Source: Endozoicomonas sp965261315
GTDB taxonomy: Bacteria; Pseudomonadota; Gammaproteobacteria; Pseudomonadales; Endozoicomonadaceae
Direction: 5' to 3'
Length of the DNA: 64,000 nucleotides
Assembly (NCBI GenBank): GCA_965261315.1
Contig: CBDHDM010000017.1
Span: forward strand, 51,967 to 115,966
The notes below the pieces were generated by a model. The model was not told the origin of the DNA and ran no database searches. It saw nothing but the letters and a program-made list of their open reading frames with translations. The translations under genes were made by a program, and so were the position numbers. Below are positions 17,317 to 24,838 of this stretch, piece after piece. Each line of letters begins with the position of its first letter. Position 1 is the stretch's first letter.

Positions 17317-18480
17317 ATGTCTGAGTATTCACTATTTACATCGGAGTCTGTGTCAGAAGGTCATCCAGACAAAATTGCAGACCAGATTTCTGATGCCATT
17401 CTGGACGCCATTATCAAGGATGATCCAGATGCACGTGTTGCAGTGGAAACCATGGTGAAAACCGGCATGGTGGTGGTTGCCGGTGAAGTGCGGACATCAA
17501 CTTACGTTGATATCGAAGAGCTGGTTCGAAATGTTGTTATTGATATTGGTTACAACCATGGCGATCTCGGTTTTGATGGTGAATGCGTTGCGGTTCTGAA
17601 TGCGATTGGCAAACAGTCTCCGGACATTGCGGTTGGTGTTGATGAAACCGAAGAGCGTGAGCAGGGTGCCGGTGACCAGGGGCTGATGTTTGGTTATGCC
17701 ACTAATGAAACGCCTGTTCTGATGCCTGCTCCTATTTATTACGCTCATGAGCTGGTTAAGCGCCAGGCACAGCTGCGTAAAAATGGCGTGCTGCCTTGGC
17801 TGCGCCCTGATGCCAAGAGTCAGGTCACGATGCGTTACGATCAGAATGGCAGGGTTCAGAGCGTCGATGCTGTCGTGCTTTCTACTCAGCATTCTCCAGA
17901 CGTTTCTCTGGAAGAAATTCGTCGTGAAGTTCTGGAGCAGATTATCAAGCCTGTCTTTCCTGAAGGCTGGCTCCATGCAGAAACGAAGTACCATATCAAT
18001 CCGACCGGTGTTTTTGTGATTGGTGGCCCTGTTGGTGACTGTGGCCTGACTGGCCGCAAGATTATTGTGGATACCTATGGTGGTATGGCACGTCACGGCG
18101 GTGGTGCTTTCTCCGGTAAGGACCCTTCTAAAGTTGACCGTTCCGCAGCCTATGCCGGACGTTATGTTGCCAAAAATGTTGTTGCAGCAGGCTTGGCGGA
18201 TCGTTGCGAGATCCAGGTTTCCTATGCAATTGGTGTCTCAGAACCAACCTCTATCTCTATCAATACCTTTGGTACCGGCAAGGTTTCAGATGAGCGGGTT
18301 GCTGAGTTGGTTCGTGAGTACTTTGATTTGCGAGCGGGTGGTCTGGTGAAAATGCTGGATCTTAAGCGCCCCATCTACCAGGCTACTGCCGCGTATGGCC
18401 ATTTTGGTCGTGAAGAGGCAGAGTTTACCTGGGAGCGCACCGATAAAGCCGAGCAGCTTCGCAAGGCTGCAGGCCTTTAA
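17317..18480 (+). CDS. metK: S-adenosylmethionine synthetase
   Basis: Makes SAM from methionine and ATP in the cytoplasm. The 387-residue protein is full length. The N-terminal SESVSEGHPDKIADQISDA carries ATP- and metal-binding residues. GAGDQGLMFGYATNET is the family's hexapeptide region, and GGGAFSGKDPSKVDRS is the phosphate-binding loop. It follows the ArsR-methyltransferase gene by 74 bases and ends in a strong terminator at 18496-18518, so the two probably form one transcript. Confidence 0.98.
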   Translation: MSEYSLFTSESVSEGHPDKIADQISDAILDAIIKDDPDARVAVETMVKTGMVVVAGEVRTSTYVDIEELVRNVVIDIGYNHGDLGFDGECVAVLNAIGKQSPDIAVGVDETEEREQGAGDQGLMFGYATNETPVLMPAPIYYAHELVKRQAQLRKNGVLPWLRPDAKSQVTMRYDQNGRVQSVDAVVLSTQHSPDVSLEEIRREVLEQIIKPVFPEGWLHAETKYHINPTGVFVIGGPVGDCGLTGRKIIVDTYGGMARHGGGAFSGKDPSKVDRSAAYAGRYVAKNVVAAGLADRCEIQVSYAIGVSEPTSISINTFGTGKVSDERVAELVREYFDLRAGGLVKMLDLKRPIYQATAAYGHFGREEAEFTWERTDKAEQLRKAAGL

Positions 18481-18495
18481 TTTTTCTGCATTATG

Positions 18496-18518
18496 GCAGC
18501 CATCGGGCTGCTTTTTTT
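18496..18518 (+). terminator. Intrinsic terminator of metK
   Basis: GCAGCC (18496-18501), loop ATCG, GGCTGC (18506-18511), followed by seven T residues. It stands 16 bases after the metK stop. Confidence 0.9.
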
Positions 18519-18591
18519 CTACCCGTCTCTTCTCCGTACCCTTCTACTTCCCTTCTCTTAATTACGCTATACATTATAAAGAATTGGTGGA

Positions 18592-18611
18592 TTTTGATAT
18601 CTATATCAAAA
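18592..18611. promoter_or_regulatory. 20-bp palindromic operator upstream of sahH
   Basis: TTTTGATATCTATATCAAAA has perfect 9-bp arms around a 2-bp centre. This size suits an ArsR-family dimer. A further half-site, TTGATATAG, lies five bases downstream within the sahH -35. The same half-site occurs at the -35 of the ArsR-methyltransferase gene, which is the likely binding protein. Confidence 0.65.
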
Positions 18612-18615
18612 TTTA

Positions 18616-18644
18616 TTGATATAGATTATTGCCGCTGCTAGACT
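18616..18644 (+). promoter_or_regulatory. sahH promoter
   Basis: TTGATA (18616-18621) and TAGACT (18639-18644) with a 17-base spacer, 41 bases upstream of the sahH ATG. Spacing and hexamers match the promoter at 16151-16179. Confidence 0.6.
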
Positions 18645-18684
18645 TCACAATAATTCGGATAATACGCAGAGTGGGATACGGTTT

Positions 18685-20100
18685 ATGAGTGCTAACCCTG
18701 ATTTAACTGCTGAGTTTCAAGGATCTACTGAGGTACAGGACTACCGGGTGGCTGATATTTCTCTCGCGGACTGGGGAAGACGCGAGATTCAGATTGCTGA
18801 GGGTGAAATGCCCGCATTGATGGCCATTCGGGCTAAATACCGTGATCAACAGCCTCTGAAAGGGGCGAAAATCATGGGCTGTATCCATATGACTATTCAG
18901 ACTGCCGTGTTGATTGAGACTCTGGTAGAACTTGGGGCTGAAGTGCGCTGGTCCTCCTGCAATATCTTCTCCACTCAGGATCATGCTGCTGCAGCTATTG
19001 CAGCAGCGGGTATTCCGGTATTTGCCTGGAAGGGTGAAACAGAAGAAGAGTTCTGGTGGTGTATTGAACAGACTATTCTGGATGGCGCAGGTAAGCCCTG
19101 GAATGCCAATATGGTACTGGATGATGGGGGCGATCTTACACTACTGCTTCACGACAAATACCCTGAATTACTGGATAGCATTCATGGTATTTCTGAAGAA
19201 ACAACCACGGGTGTTCATCGCCTGCTTGAAATGCTGGAAAAAGGCACACTGAAGGTACCGGCTATCAATGTGAATGATGCGGTCACCAAAAGTAAAAATG
19301 ACAATAAATATGGCTGTCGTCACTCTCTGAACGATGCGATCAAGCGGGCCACAGACCATTTGCTGGCGGGCAAAAAAGCGTTGGTCATTGGCTATGGTGA
19401 TGTTGGCAAAGGCTCTGCTGCATCCCTTCGTCAGGAAGGTATGATTGTTAAAGTGACGGAAGTTGACCCTATCTGTGCAATGCAGGCCTGCATGGACGGT
19501 TTTGAGGTCGTTTCACCTTTTATCAATGGCACAAATGATGGAACAGAAGCCAGCATCAACAAGGCGCTTCTGGCTACCACTGACCTCCTGGTAACGACGA
19601 CGGGTAATGTGCATGTCTGTGATCGCAACATGCTCAAAGCACTGAAAAATGCTTGTGTCGTTTGTAATATTGGCCACTTTGACACTGAAATTGATACTCA
19701 GTCCATGCGGGAAAACTGGGAATGGGAAGAAGTTAAGCCTCAGGTACACAAAATTGTCCGGGATGCGTCATCCAACGATCACTTGATTCTTCTCTCTGAG
19801 GGGCGTCTGGTTAACCTTGGAAATGCTACAGGACACCCGTCGCGTATTATGGACGGTTCTTTTGCCAACCAGGTACTGGCTCAGATCCATCTTTATGAAG
19901 CCCGGTTTGCGGATCTGCCCGCTGAGCAGAAAACTGAAAATCTTGCGGTGACATTGTTGCCGAAGAAGCTGGATGAAGAAGTTGCAGCCTACATGGTGGA
20001 AGGCTTTGGTGGTGTAATCACCCGCCTGACTCAGGATCAGGCTGACTACATCAGTGTGCCTGTTGATGGACCTTTCAAAAATAGCGATTACAAATATTAA
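18685..20100 (+). CDS. ahcY: S-adenosylhomocysteine hydrolase
   Basis: Splits S-adenosylhomocysteine to adenosine and homocysteine, recycling the product of methyl transfer. The 471-residue protein (gene also called sahH) is full length. It shows the substrate-domain segments MGCIHMTIQTAVL and SSCNIFSTQDHAAAA, the EETTTGVHRL region, the NAD-binding GYGDVGKGSA, and the C-terminal tail ending DGPFKNSDYKY that reaches into the partner subunit. metF follows after a 59-base gap holding a hairpin, so the two are likely cotranscribed. The promoter has a palindromic operator shared in part with the metK operon. Confidence 0.97.
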   Translation: MSANPDLTAEFQGSTEVQDYRVADISLADWGRREIQIAEGEMPALMAIRAKYRDQQPLKGAKIMGCIHMTIQTAVLIETLVELGAEVRWSSCNIFSTQDHAAAAIAAAGIPVFAWKGETEEEFWWCIEQTILDGAGKPWNANMVLDDGGDLTLLLHDKYPELLDSIHGISEETTTGVHRLLEMLEKGTLKVPAINVNDAVTKSKNDNKYGCRHSLNDAIKRATDHLLAGKKALVIGYGDVGKGSAASLRQEGMIVKVTEVDPICAMQACMDGFEVVSPFINGTNDGTEASINKALLATTDLLVTTTGNVHVCDRNMLKALKNACVVCNIGHFDTEIDTQSMRENWEWEEVKPQVHKIVRDASSNDHLILLSEGRLVNLGNATGHPSRIMDGSFANQVLAQIHLYEARFADLPAEQKTENLAVTLLPKKLDEEVAAYMVEGFGGVITRLTQDQADYISVPVDGPFKNSDYKY

Positions 20101-20110
20101 AAGGCTTTGC

Positions 20111-20134
20111 TGGCTGATGCATCCTCATCAGCCA
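20111..20134 (+). promoter_or_regulatory. Hairpin between sahH and metF
   Basis: TGGCTGATG (20111-20119) and CATCAGCCA (20126-20134) make a perfect 9-bp stem with a six-base loop. No U-run follows, so it is not an ordinary terminator. It could stabilise the upstream message or affect metF translation. Confidence 0.45.
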
Positions 20135-20159
20135 TGCCTCCCTTCTGTTGGTGAATACC

Positions 20160-21020
20160 ATGGCAAATACAATAACCAATAATACTCCCATCAGCTTTGA
20201 GTTTTTCCCTACGAAGACGGAAGAAGGAGCTCAAAAGCTGGAGCAACATGCACTCAGTCTGGCAAGGTATCAACCTGAATTTTTCTCCGTTACCTATGGT
20301 GCGGGTGGTTCAACACGGGATCGAACACTCGAAACCGTCCTTTCAACCCAGAACCAGACTCGTATAGCAACGGCTCCGCACCTCTCCTGTGTTGGAGACT
20401 CCCGTGAGCAGATTAAAGAGCTGCTGAATTTCTATCGCACCCAGGGTGTAAAGCGCATCGTTGCCCTGAGGGGTGACTTGCCATCCGGAATGGGGCGTGA
20501 CAGTGGTGAATTGCGTTATGCGAATGAACTGGTTGAGTTTATTCGCGCGGAAACCAATGATCACTTCCATATTGAGGTTGCGGCCTATCCTGAGGTTCAT
20601 CCGCAGGCTCCGAATATGGAAAAGGATCTGGAAAATTTCAAACGTAAAGTAGATGCGGGTGCAGACTCGGCAATTACCCAGTACTTTTTCAATGCGGACA
20701 GCTATTTTTACTTTCTCGAACGTACCCGCGCGTTTGGAATTGACGTTCCTGTGATTCCGGGCATTATGCCGATTACCAATTACACTCGGCTTGCCCGGTT
20801 TTCTGATGCCTGTGGTGCTGAAATTCCAAGGTGGATTCGTAAACAATTGGAAGCCTATGGCGATGATATCACCAGTATTAAAAAGTTTGGTGAAGAGGTG
20901 GTGACTCAGCTGTGTGAAAAGCTGTTGGAAGGTGGGGCTCCAGGTCTGCATTTCTATACGCTTAATCAGGCCGCCCCCTGTCAGGGTATCTGCGATAATT
21001 TGGGTATTTCTGTTTCCTGA
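20160..21020 (+). CDS. metF: 5,10-methylenetetrahydrofolate reductase
   Basis: An FAD enzyme that makes 5-methyltetrahydrofolate, the methyl donor for methionine synthesis. I take the ATG at 20160 with GGTGA eight bases upstream, giving 286 residues; a TTG at 20148 is in frame but less likely. Family features are ISFEFFPTKTEEG at the N-terminus with the catalytic Glu, FFSVTYGAGGSTRDRT, VALRGDLP, the AAYPEVHP loop, and GIMPITNY. It pairs with sahH as in Pseudomonas, closing the SAM cycle. Confidence 0.96.
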   Translation: MANTITNNTPISFEFFPTKTEEGAQKLEQHALSLARYQPEFFSVTYGAGGSTRDRTLETVLSTQNQTRIATAPHLSCVGDSREQIKELLNFYRTQGVKRIVALRGDLPSGMGRDSGELRYANELVEFIRAETNDHFHIEVAAYPEVHPQAPNMEKDLENFKRKVDAGADSAITQYFFNADSYFYFLERTRAFGIDVPVIPGIMPITNYTRLARFSDACGAEIPRWIRKQLEAYGDDITSIKKFGEEVVTQLCEKLLEGGAPGLHFYTLNQAAPCQGICDNLGISVS

Positions 21021-21032
21021 GATTTTTTTGGA

Positions 21033-21078
21033 ACCACAAAGCGCACAAAGAAAGGTTTTTCTTTGTGCGCTTTGTGGT
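21033..21078. repeat. Perfect 21-bp inverted repeat after metF
   Basis: Arms at 21033-21053 and 21058-21078 are perfectly complementary, with a four-base loop (GGTT). The arm begins ACCACAAAGCGCACAAAG. A partial further copy (CTGTGGTTAA) follows. It may serve as a terminator for metF, but its length and sequence resemble a dispersed ACCACAAAG-type extragenic element. Confidence 0.7.
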
Positions 21079-21136
21079 CTCTGTGGTTAAACGCTTATAA
21101 TTCCTCTCTATTGCATCTCAACCTCAGTACCATTCC

Positions 21137-21865
21137 ATGAGAAATCCTCGAATCTTTTCAGACCAGCCTCTTCAGGCTGGCAGCTCCATTGAACTTGCCG
21201 AAAATGCTGCCAATCATGTGGGGCGTGTTCTGCGAATGAAGCCCGATGAGCCGCTGATACTATTTAATGGGCGAGGCGGGGCATGGCAGGGGGCTGTAGA
21301 GAGTGTCAGCAAAAAAACAGTGACTGTTTATCTGGAGTCGCTCCTCGAAGGTGATGCCCAATCCCCATTGGTCATTGATTTGGGGCAGACGCTGAGCCGG
21401 GGGGAACGTATGGATTATGCGATCCAAAAAGCAACGGAAGCCGGAGTCACTTCAATTACACCGCTTTGGAGTGAACGGTGTGAAGTTAAGCTCAATGCTG
21501 ACCGGTTAGATAAAAGAGTGAGGCACTGGCAGCAGATTGCGATCAGCGCCTGTGAGCAGTGCGGTCGAAATATTGTGCCAACAATCCATGAGCCTTTGCG
21601 GATTGAGGAATGGTTATCCGCACGGAATACAGACCTGAACTTTGTCCTTCATCATCGAACCCATGAAAAGCTCAGTGGCTATGAGCCGCCGAAGTCAGTG
21701 TCTCTACTTATTGGCCCAGAGGGTGGATTAACCCCTCAGGAAATTGAGATGGCGGAGAATCACCGTTTCAACTCATTGGCTTTAGGTCCCCGGGTTCTGA
21801 GAACGGAAACCGCACCGGTGGTGGCCATTTCACTGATGCAATACCTCTGGGGAGATTATCAATAG
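21137..21865 (+). CDS. rsmE: 16S rRNA m3U1498 methyltransferase
   Basis: RsmE methylates N3 of U1498 in 16S rRNA of the assembled 30S subunit. The 242-residue protein has a small N-terminal PUA-like domain (HVGRVLRMKPDEPLILFNGRGG) and a C-terminal SPOUT trefoil-knot domain. The knot is marked by LLIGPEGGLTPQEIEMA and LALGPRVLRTETAP, the SAM-binding loops. It is usually next to gshB or metF-type genes in this group. It starts about 60 bases after the long hairpin behind metF and so has its own promoter or reads through it. Confidence 0.94.
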   Translation: MRNPRIFSDQPLQAGSSIELAENAANHVGRVLRMKPDEPLILFNGRGGAWQGAVESVSKKTVTVYLESLLEGDAQSPLVIDLGQTLSRGERMDYAIQKATEAGVTSITPLWSERCEVKLNADRLDKRVRHWQQIAISACEQCGRNIVPTIHEPLRIEEWLSARNTDLNFVLHHRTHEKLSGYEPPKSVSLLIGPEGGLTPQEIEMAENHRFNSLALGPRVLRTETAPVVAISLMQYLWGDYQ

Positions 21866-22051
21866 TACTTATTAAGTGAGTACAAGTAGCGAAAGTAAAT
21901 AGCTGGTCAGTTTGAACAAAAGCCCTATAATTCGCCGTCCTTTTTTTGTAAGAGCCTATCGTTATTAAAGTGTCGTATTTCAGGCTCTTTACTTATTTAG
22001 CCCCGGGTGAGCGGCACTTTTAGCCCAAGGCTTTTTTGGAGTAAATCATTC

Positions 22052-22579
22052 ATGAAAAAGATAGCGATTAAAGCGCTGGCTGTTGCTGTTTTTGCTGCAT
22101 CACTGACTGGCTGCATGGGGCAAATGGGCACCTCTGCGATGGTGACCAAGGCTAACCTGACTGTTGTTGATAACCGCTATGGCCGTGCCGGACTGTTCAT
22201 GCTGCTCAGCCCTGTATACGGTATTGCCGCAACTGCAGACTTTTTCATTTTCAACACCATTGAGTTCTGGACCGGTACTAACCCGATCACTGGTAAGTCT
22301 CCAGCCGTTGTTGATATGCCTGTAGATGCCATCTTCAAGGTTAACCACAAGCTGGACAAGTCCATGACTGAAGTGCCTCTGGACGGCGTGGCTTCCACAT
22401 CTTTCAAGCAGGTTGATGAGAACACTGTTGAAATGCAGTTGACATACACCGACGGCAATCAGGCTATCATGCGCGGTGAAAAGTCTGGCGACGAAGTGAA
22501 CTTCTTCATGGACGGTGAGTTTGTTGCTACTGCTCAGGTTGCTGAACTGAATGATTATGTTGCTTCCAAGCAGTCTTAA
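22052..22579 (+). CDS. DUF3332 lipoprotein
   Basis: A 175-residue lipoprotein of unknown function. The start is the ATG at 22052, with GGAG ten bases upstream; an upstream in-frame start would put extra residues before the signal peptide. The lipobox is LTGC with Cys21 as the lipidated residue. A hydrophobic segment after NRYGRAGLFMLLSPVYGIAA leads into FNTIEFWTGTNPITGKSP, the conserved core of DUF3332. A beta-rich C-terminal half follows. It is a single-gene unit with an intrinsic terminator right behind it. Confidence 0.8.
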   Translation: MKKIAIKALAVAVFAASLTGCMGQMGTSAMVTKANLTVVDNRYGRAGLFMLLSPVYGIAATADFFIFNTIEFWTGTNPITGKSPAVVDMPVDAIFKVNHKLDKSMTEVPLDGVASTSFKQVDENTVEMQLTYTDGNQAIMRGEKSGDEVNFFMDGEFVATAQVAELNDYVASKQS

Positions 22580-22592
22580 TTATTTGAGTTAC

Positions 22593-22620
22593 AAAAAAGG
22601 GAGCTCAGGCTCCTTTTTTT
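22593..22620 (+). terminator. Intrinsic terminator of the DUF3332 gene
   Basis: GGAGC (22600-22604), loop TCAG, GCTCC (22609-22613), then seven T residues. An upstream A-run makes it usable in both directions. Confidence 0.88.
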
Positions 22621-22694
22621 GTTGATGATATTTATTTTTGAACTATAAAAATAATATTAAGTCCAATTATATATATGTGATTTGGAGCCAATAT

Positions 22695-24323
22695 ATGGAG
22701 TCTGTAAATAATTGGGTGCACAGGATTAATTCAACTCAGGCAGGTGTTCTGGGTCATGAGGGCGTAATACCGACAACAGGAAAATTGGCAGGGACGCAGA
22801 GGAAAATTCGTTCTGCGATATCAAAGGAAGAGCTAGCCACTTGCCTTGCATCCAGAAATATAGAATCTGTCTCCTTTCGAGACTCAAGGGTGAACTTCCT
22901 CGACTTAGTATACGCTGATGTAGTTAACGTGCTCTCGAGCCGGGCGGACTTTAAACCACCTCGCATCCTTGTGAGTTGTCACCGGGCCGATTCGTTTGAG
23001 GGGCACAAGGGTTGGGGAGATCTTGCGTTCGGACGGAAGATCAGCGAAGCCATGCTGAGACGATTTCCAGGTTGTGAGCTGACGCTTGTTGGGGGAGCCA
23101 AAATCGAACCCCGACAGAAAAAAATAGTGGAGCAAATTCTGGGTGTTGATGGGGTGTATACTGTTTTTATTGATGAAAATCAGCCTCACAAAGGCAGTGC
23201 TGGGCTTGCAAGAGCTGCTGCAGATAAAGCGGATGTGCATATAGTGGGTCCCTCTGAAGTGGTTGAAGAACTTGTTGAATATATGGATCAGAACAGTGTG
23301 TGTATTACCGAATACGCCACCAATACCTGTTTAAATAACCCATTGTCCGATCCTCCGGTTAAAACAGGAATTTTTGGTGCTGGTGTGTTTGTTGAATCCC
23401 AGCCTGTGAACAGTCGTATCCCTGAAAGCCCGGTGATCAAACAATATATTGGAGAGACGATTCCACATTGTGGTTTTGAGCTTCCTGCTAATGGCTTGTA
23501 CTTTAGCTATAACTGTCATGATCCCGCTGGCACAGTTTTGGATCTGGCAGCCATGCATAATGGAATACCTGGCGATATAAAACTTGTCTGTCGATTAGGG
23601 CGGGAAGAACCGGGAGCAGATCTTTTTGAAAGTGGTAAAGACGATGGCCTACTGAGAAATCTGAAAAAGAAAGGCATAGAGAAGGTGGTTGTCGTACGTA
23701 AAGGTCAGGAGCAGGTGTTTCCAGTGGGAGCTGCGACTCACGGCGGTAAGACACTTTACTTGTTGGATCCTTTCCCTCTTTCTGAAGGGGATATGCATCT
23801 TCTTATTGATGGAAGTGGTCCGTTAACAGGAACAACCGGCGATGTGAGTTTTTCTGAGGTTCTCGCATCGGGTAAGTTACCTATTCCCCATAATACGCAG
23901 AAGTCAGAGAACAAGAAAGATTTGGTAACGTTGTCCACAATACTTTTAGGGGATGATCACCCAACAGTGGAATATTTGCTGAATGCCTCAGAATCGCACT
24001 CAATGCCATTATGGATGTTAAGAGAATTGTATAAGAGGTATCCAGATGAGGATTTTGCCTCTTTTGACACAAGCATTGCGTCCATGATAAATGACCCCGA
24101 AAAGAAAAAGAAAATCGAAGAGGGGATAGATATATTGTTGGGTGTACTCTATAGCCACTATAACCTTGAGCACTACATACACGGGCAAGTGTGTAAAAGG
24201 CTGGTTCATAAAAAATTTCCAGAGATTGCTGATTATCATCAATCTCTTTTGGTCGATAAAGGCCTGACTCAGGAGGAGAGGACAGAGAAGCTACAGCAGT
24301 TTTGCGAAGAGGTTATTGCTTGA
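22695..24323 (+). CDS. Unknown 543-residue protein, GT-B-like features
   Basis: I do not recognise this protein by name. The ATG at 22695 has GGAG seven bases upstream; in-frame codons before it lack a site. Residues 1-60 are polar. Then PPRILVSCHRADSFEGHKGWGDLAFGRKISEAMLRRF leads into an alternating beta-alpha stretch (CELTLVGGAK, VYTVFIDE, DVHIVGPSEVV). Further on, HLLIDGSGPLTGTTGDVSFSEVLASGKLPI resembles the donor-binding region of GT-B glycosyltransferases such as EarP-like enzymes. The last 120 residues are helical and Lys/Glu-rich. No signal peptide or membrane segment is present. Its AT-rich upstream region and lack of operon partners suggest acquired DNA. The 3' end overlaps convergent chpC by 33 bases. 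Confidence 0.7.
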   Translation: MESVNNWVHRINSTQAGVLGHEGVIPTTGKLAGTQRKIRSAISKEELATCLASRNIESVSFRDSRVNFLDLVYADVVNVLSSRADFKPPRILVSCHRADSFEGHKGWGDLAFGRKISEAMLRRFPGCELTLVGGAKIEPRQKKIVEQILGVDGVYTVFIDENQPHKGSAGLARAAADKADVHIVGPSEVVEELVEYMDQNSVCITEYATNTCLNNPLSDPPVKTGIFGAGVFVESQPVNSRIPESPVIKQYIGETIPHCGFELPANGLYFSYNCHDPAGTVLDLAAMHNGIPGDIKLVCRLGREEPGADLFESGKDDGLLRNLKKKGIEKVVVVRKGQEQVFPVGAATHGGKTLYLLDPFPLSEGDMHLLIDGSGPLTGTTGDVSFSEVLASGKLPIPHNTQKSENKKDLVTLSTILLGDDHPTVEYLLNASESHSMPLWMLRELYKRYPDEDFASFDTSIASMINDPEKKKKIEEGIDILLGVLYSHYNLEHYIHGQVCKRLVHKKFPEIADYHQSLLVDKGLTQEERTEKLQQFCEEVIA

Positions 24324-24773
24324 GATTACTTCTTCAACTTTCTGCTCCAGAAGCACCAGATCAGGAATTGACGCTGGAATTTCTCTCAGAATGACCCTGT
24401 GCTTTTCCATTGGTCCTTTTTCTTCCGCCGAATTTCTCACCTCTTCACGCACCAGTGTTAATGGTTGCGGAATACCCTGTACCACCATTGCATAGAAGGG
24501 TAAGCCATCGCTCTTACCGGTACGATGCATAATGGCAATGCGGTTGGTGGCAGAGAACTCTGCAAATCGTCCCCGGTTCAGCCTTTCAAAGGAAACAACC
24601 GGGATCTTGATGCCCCGCCAGTGGAGGTCACCCAGCAACCACTCCGTTTCGGGGTAGTTTTGTTCCGGGCGACTGTAGTCCTGAACACCTGCGATGCATG
24701 CTGAAGGGATCAGCAAGGGGCGTTGCTGCATAGGGATCAGTACGGATGAAATTGGCTGATGGCTTCCGGACAT
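24291..24773 (-). CDS. chpC: CheW-like protein ChpC of the Pil-Chp system
   Basis: A 160-residue CheW-domain adaptor and the last gene of the Pil-Chp operon. It begins LIPMQQRPLLIPSACIAGV, and GDLHWRGIKIPVVSFERL is the typical second CheW strand pair. In Pseudomonas ChpC links additional receptors to ChpA. It starts 65 bases after the chpA stop. Compared with Pseudomonas, no chpB lies between chpA and chpC. The degree of CheW conservation is modest, so the name rests partly on position. Confidence 0.75.
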   Translation of the reverse strand: MSGSHQPISSVLIPMQQRPLLIPSACIAGVQDYSRPEQNYPETEWLLGDLHWRGIKIPVVSFERLNRGRFAEFSATNRIAIMHRTGKSDGLPFYAMVVQGIPQPLTLVREEVRNSAEEKGPMEKHRVILREIPASIPDLVLLEQKVEEVISSNNLFAKLL

Positions 24774-24838
24774 GGTTTCCTCTTAATTCTGGTGCTGCGC
24801 TATTGAGGACCGCAGAGCTTCTTAAAGAAGCCCTGTTA

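Noticed and set aside
17497..18096. 199-codon minus-strand ORF inside metK
   Set aside because: It lies wholly opposite the intact metK and shows no protein-family features.
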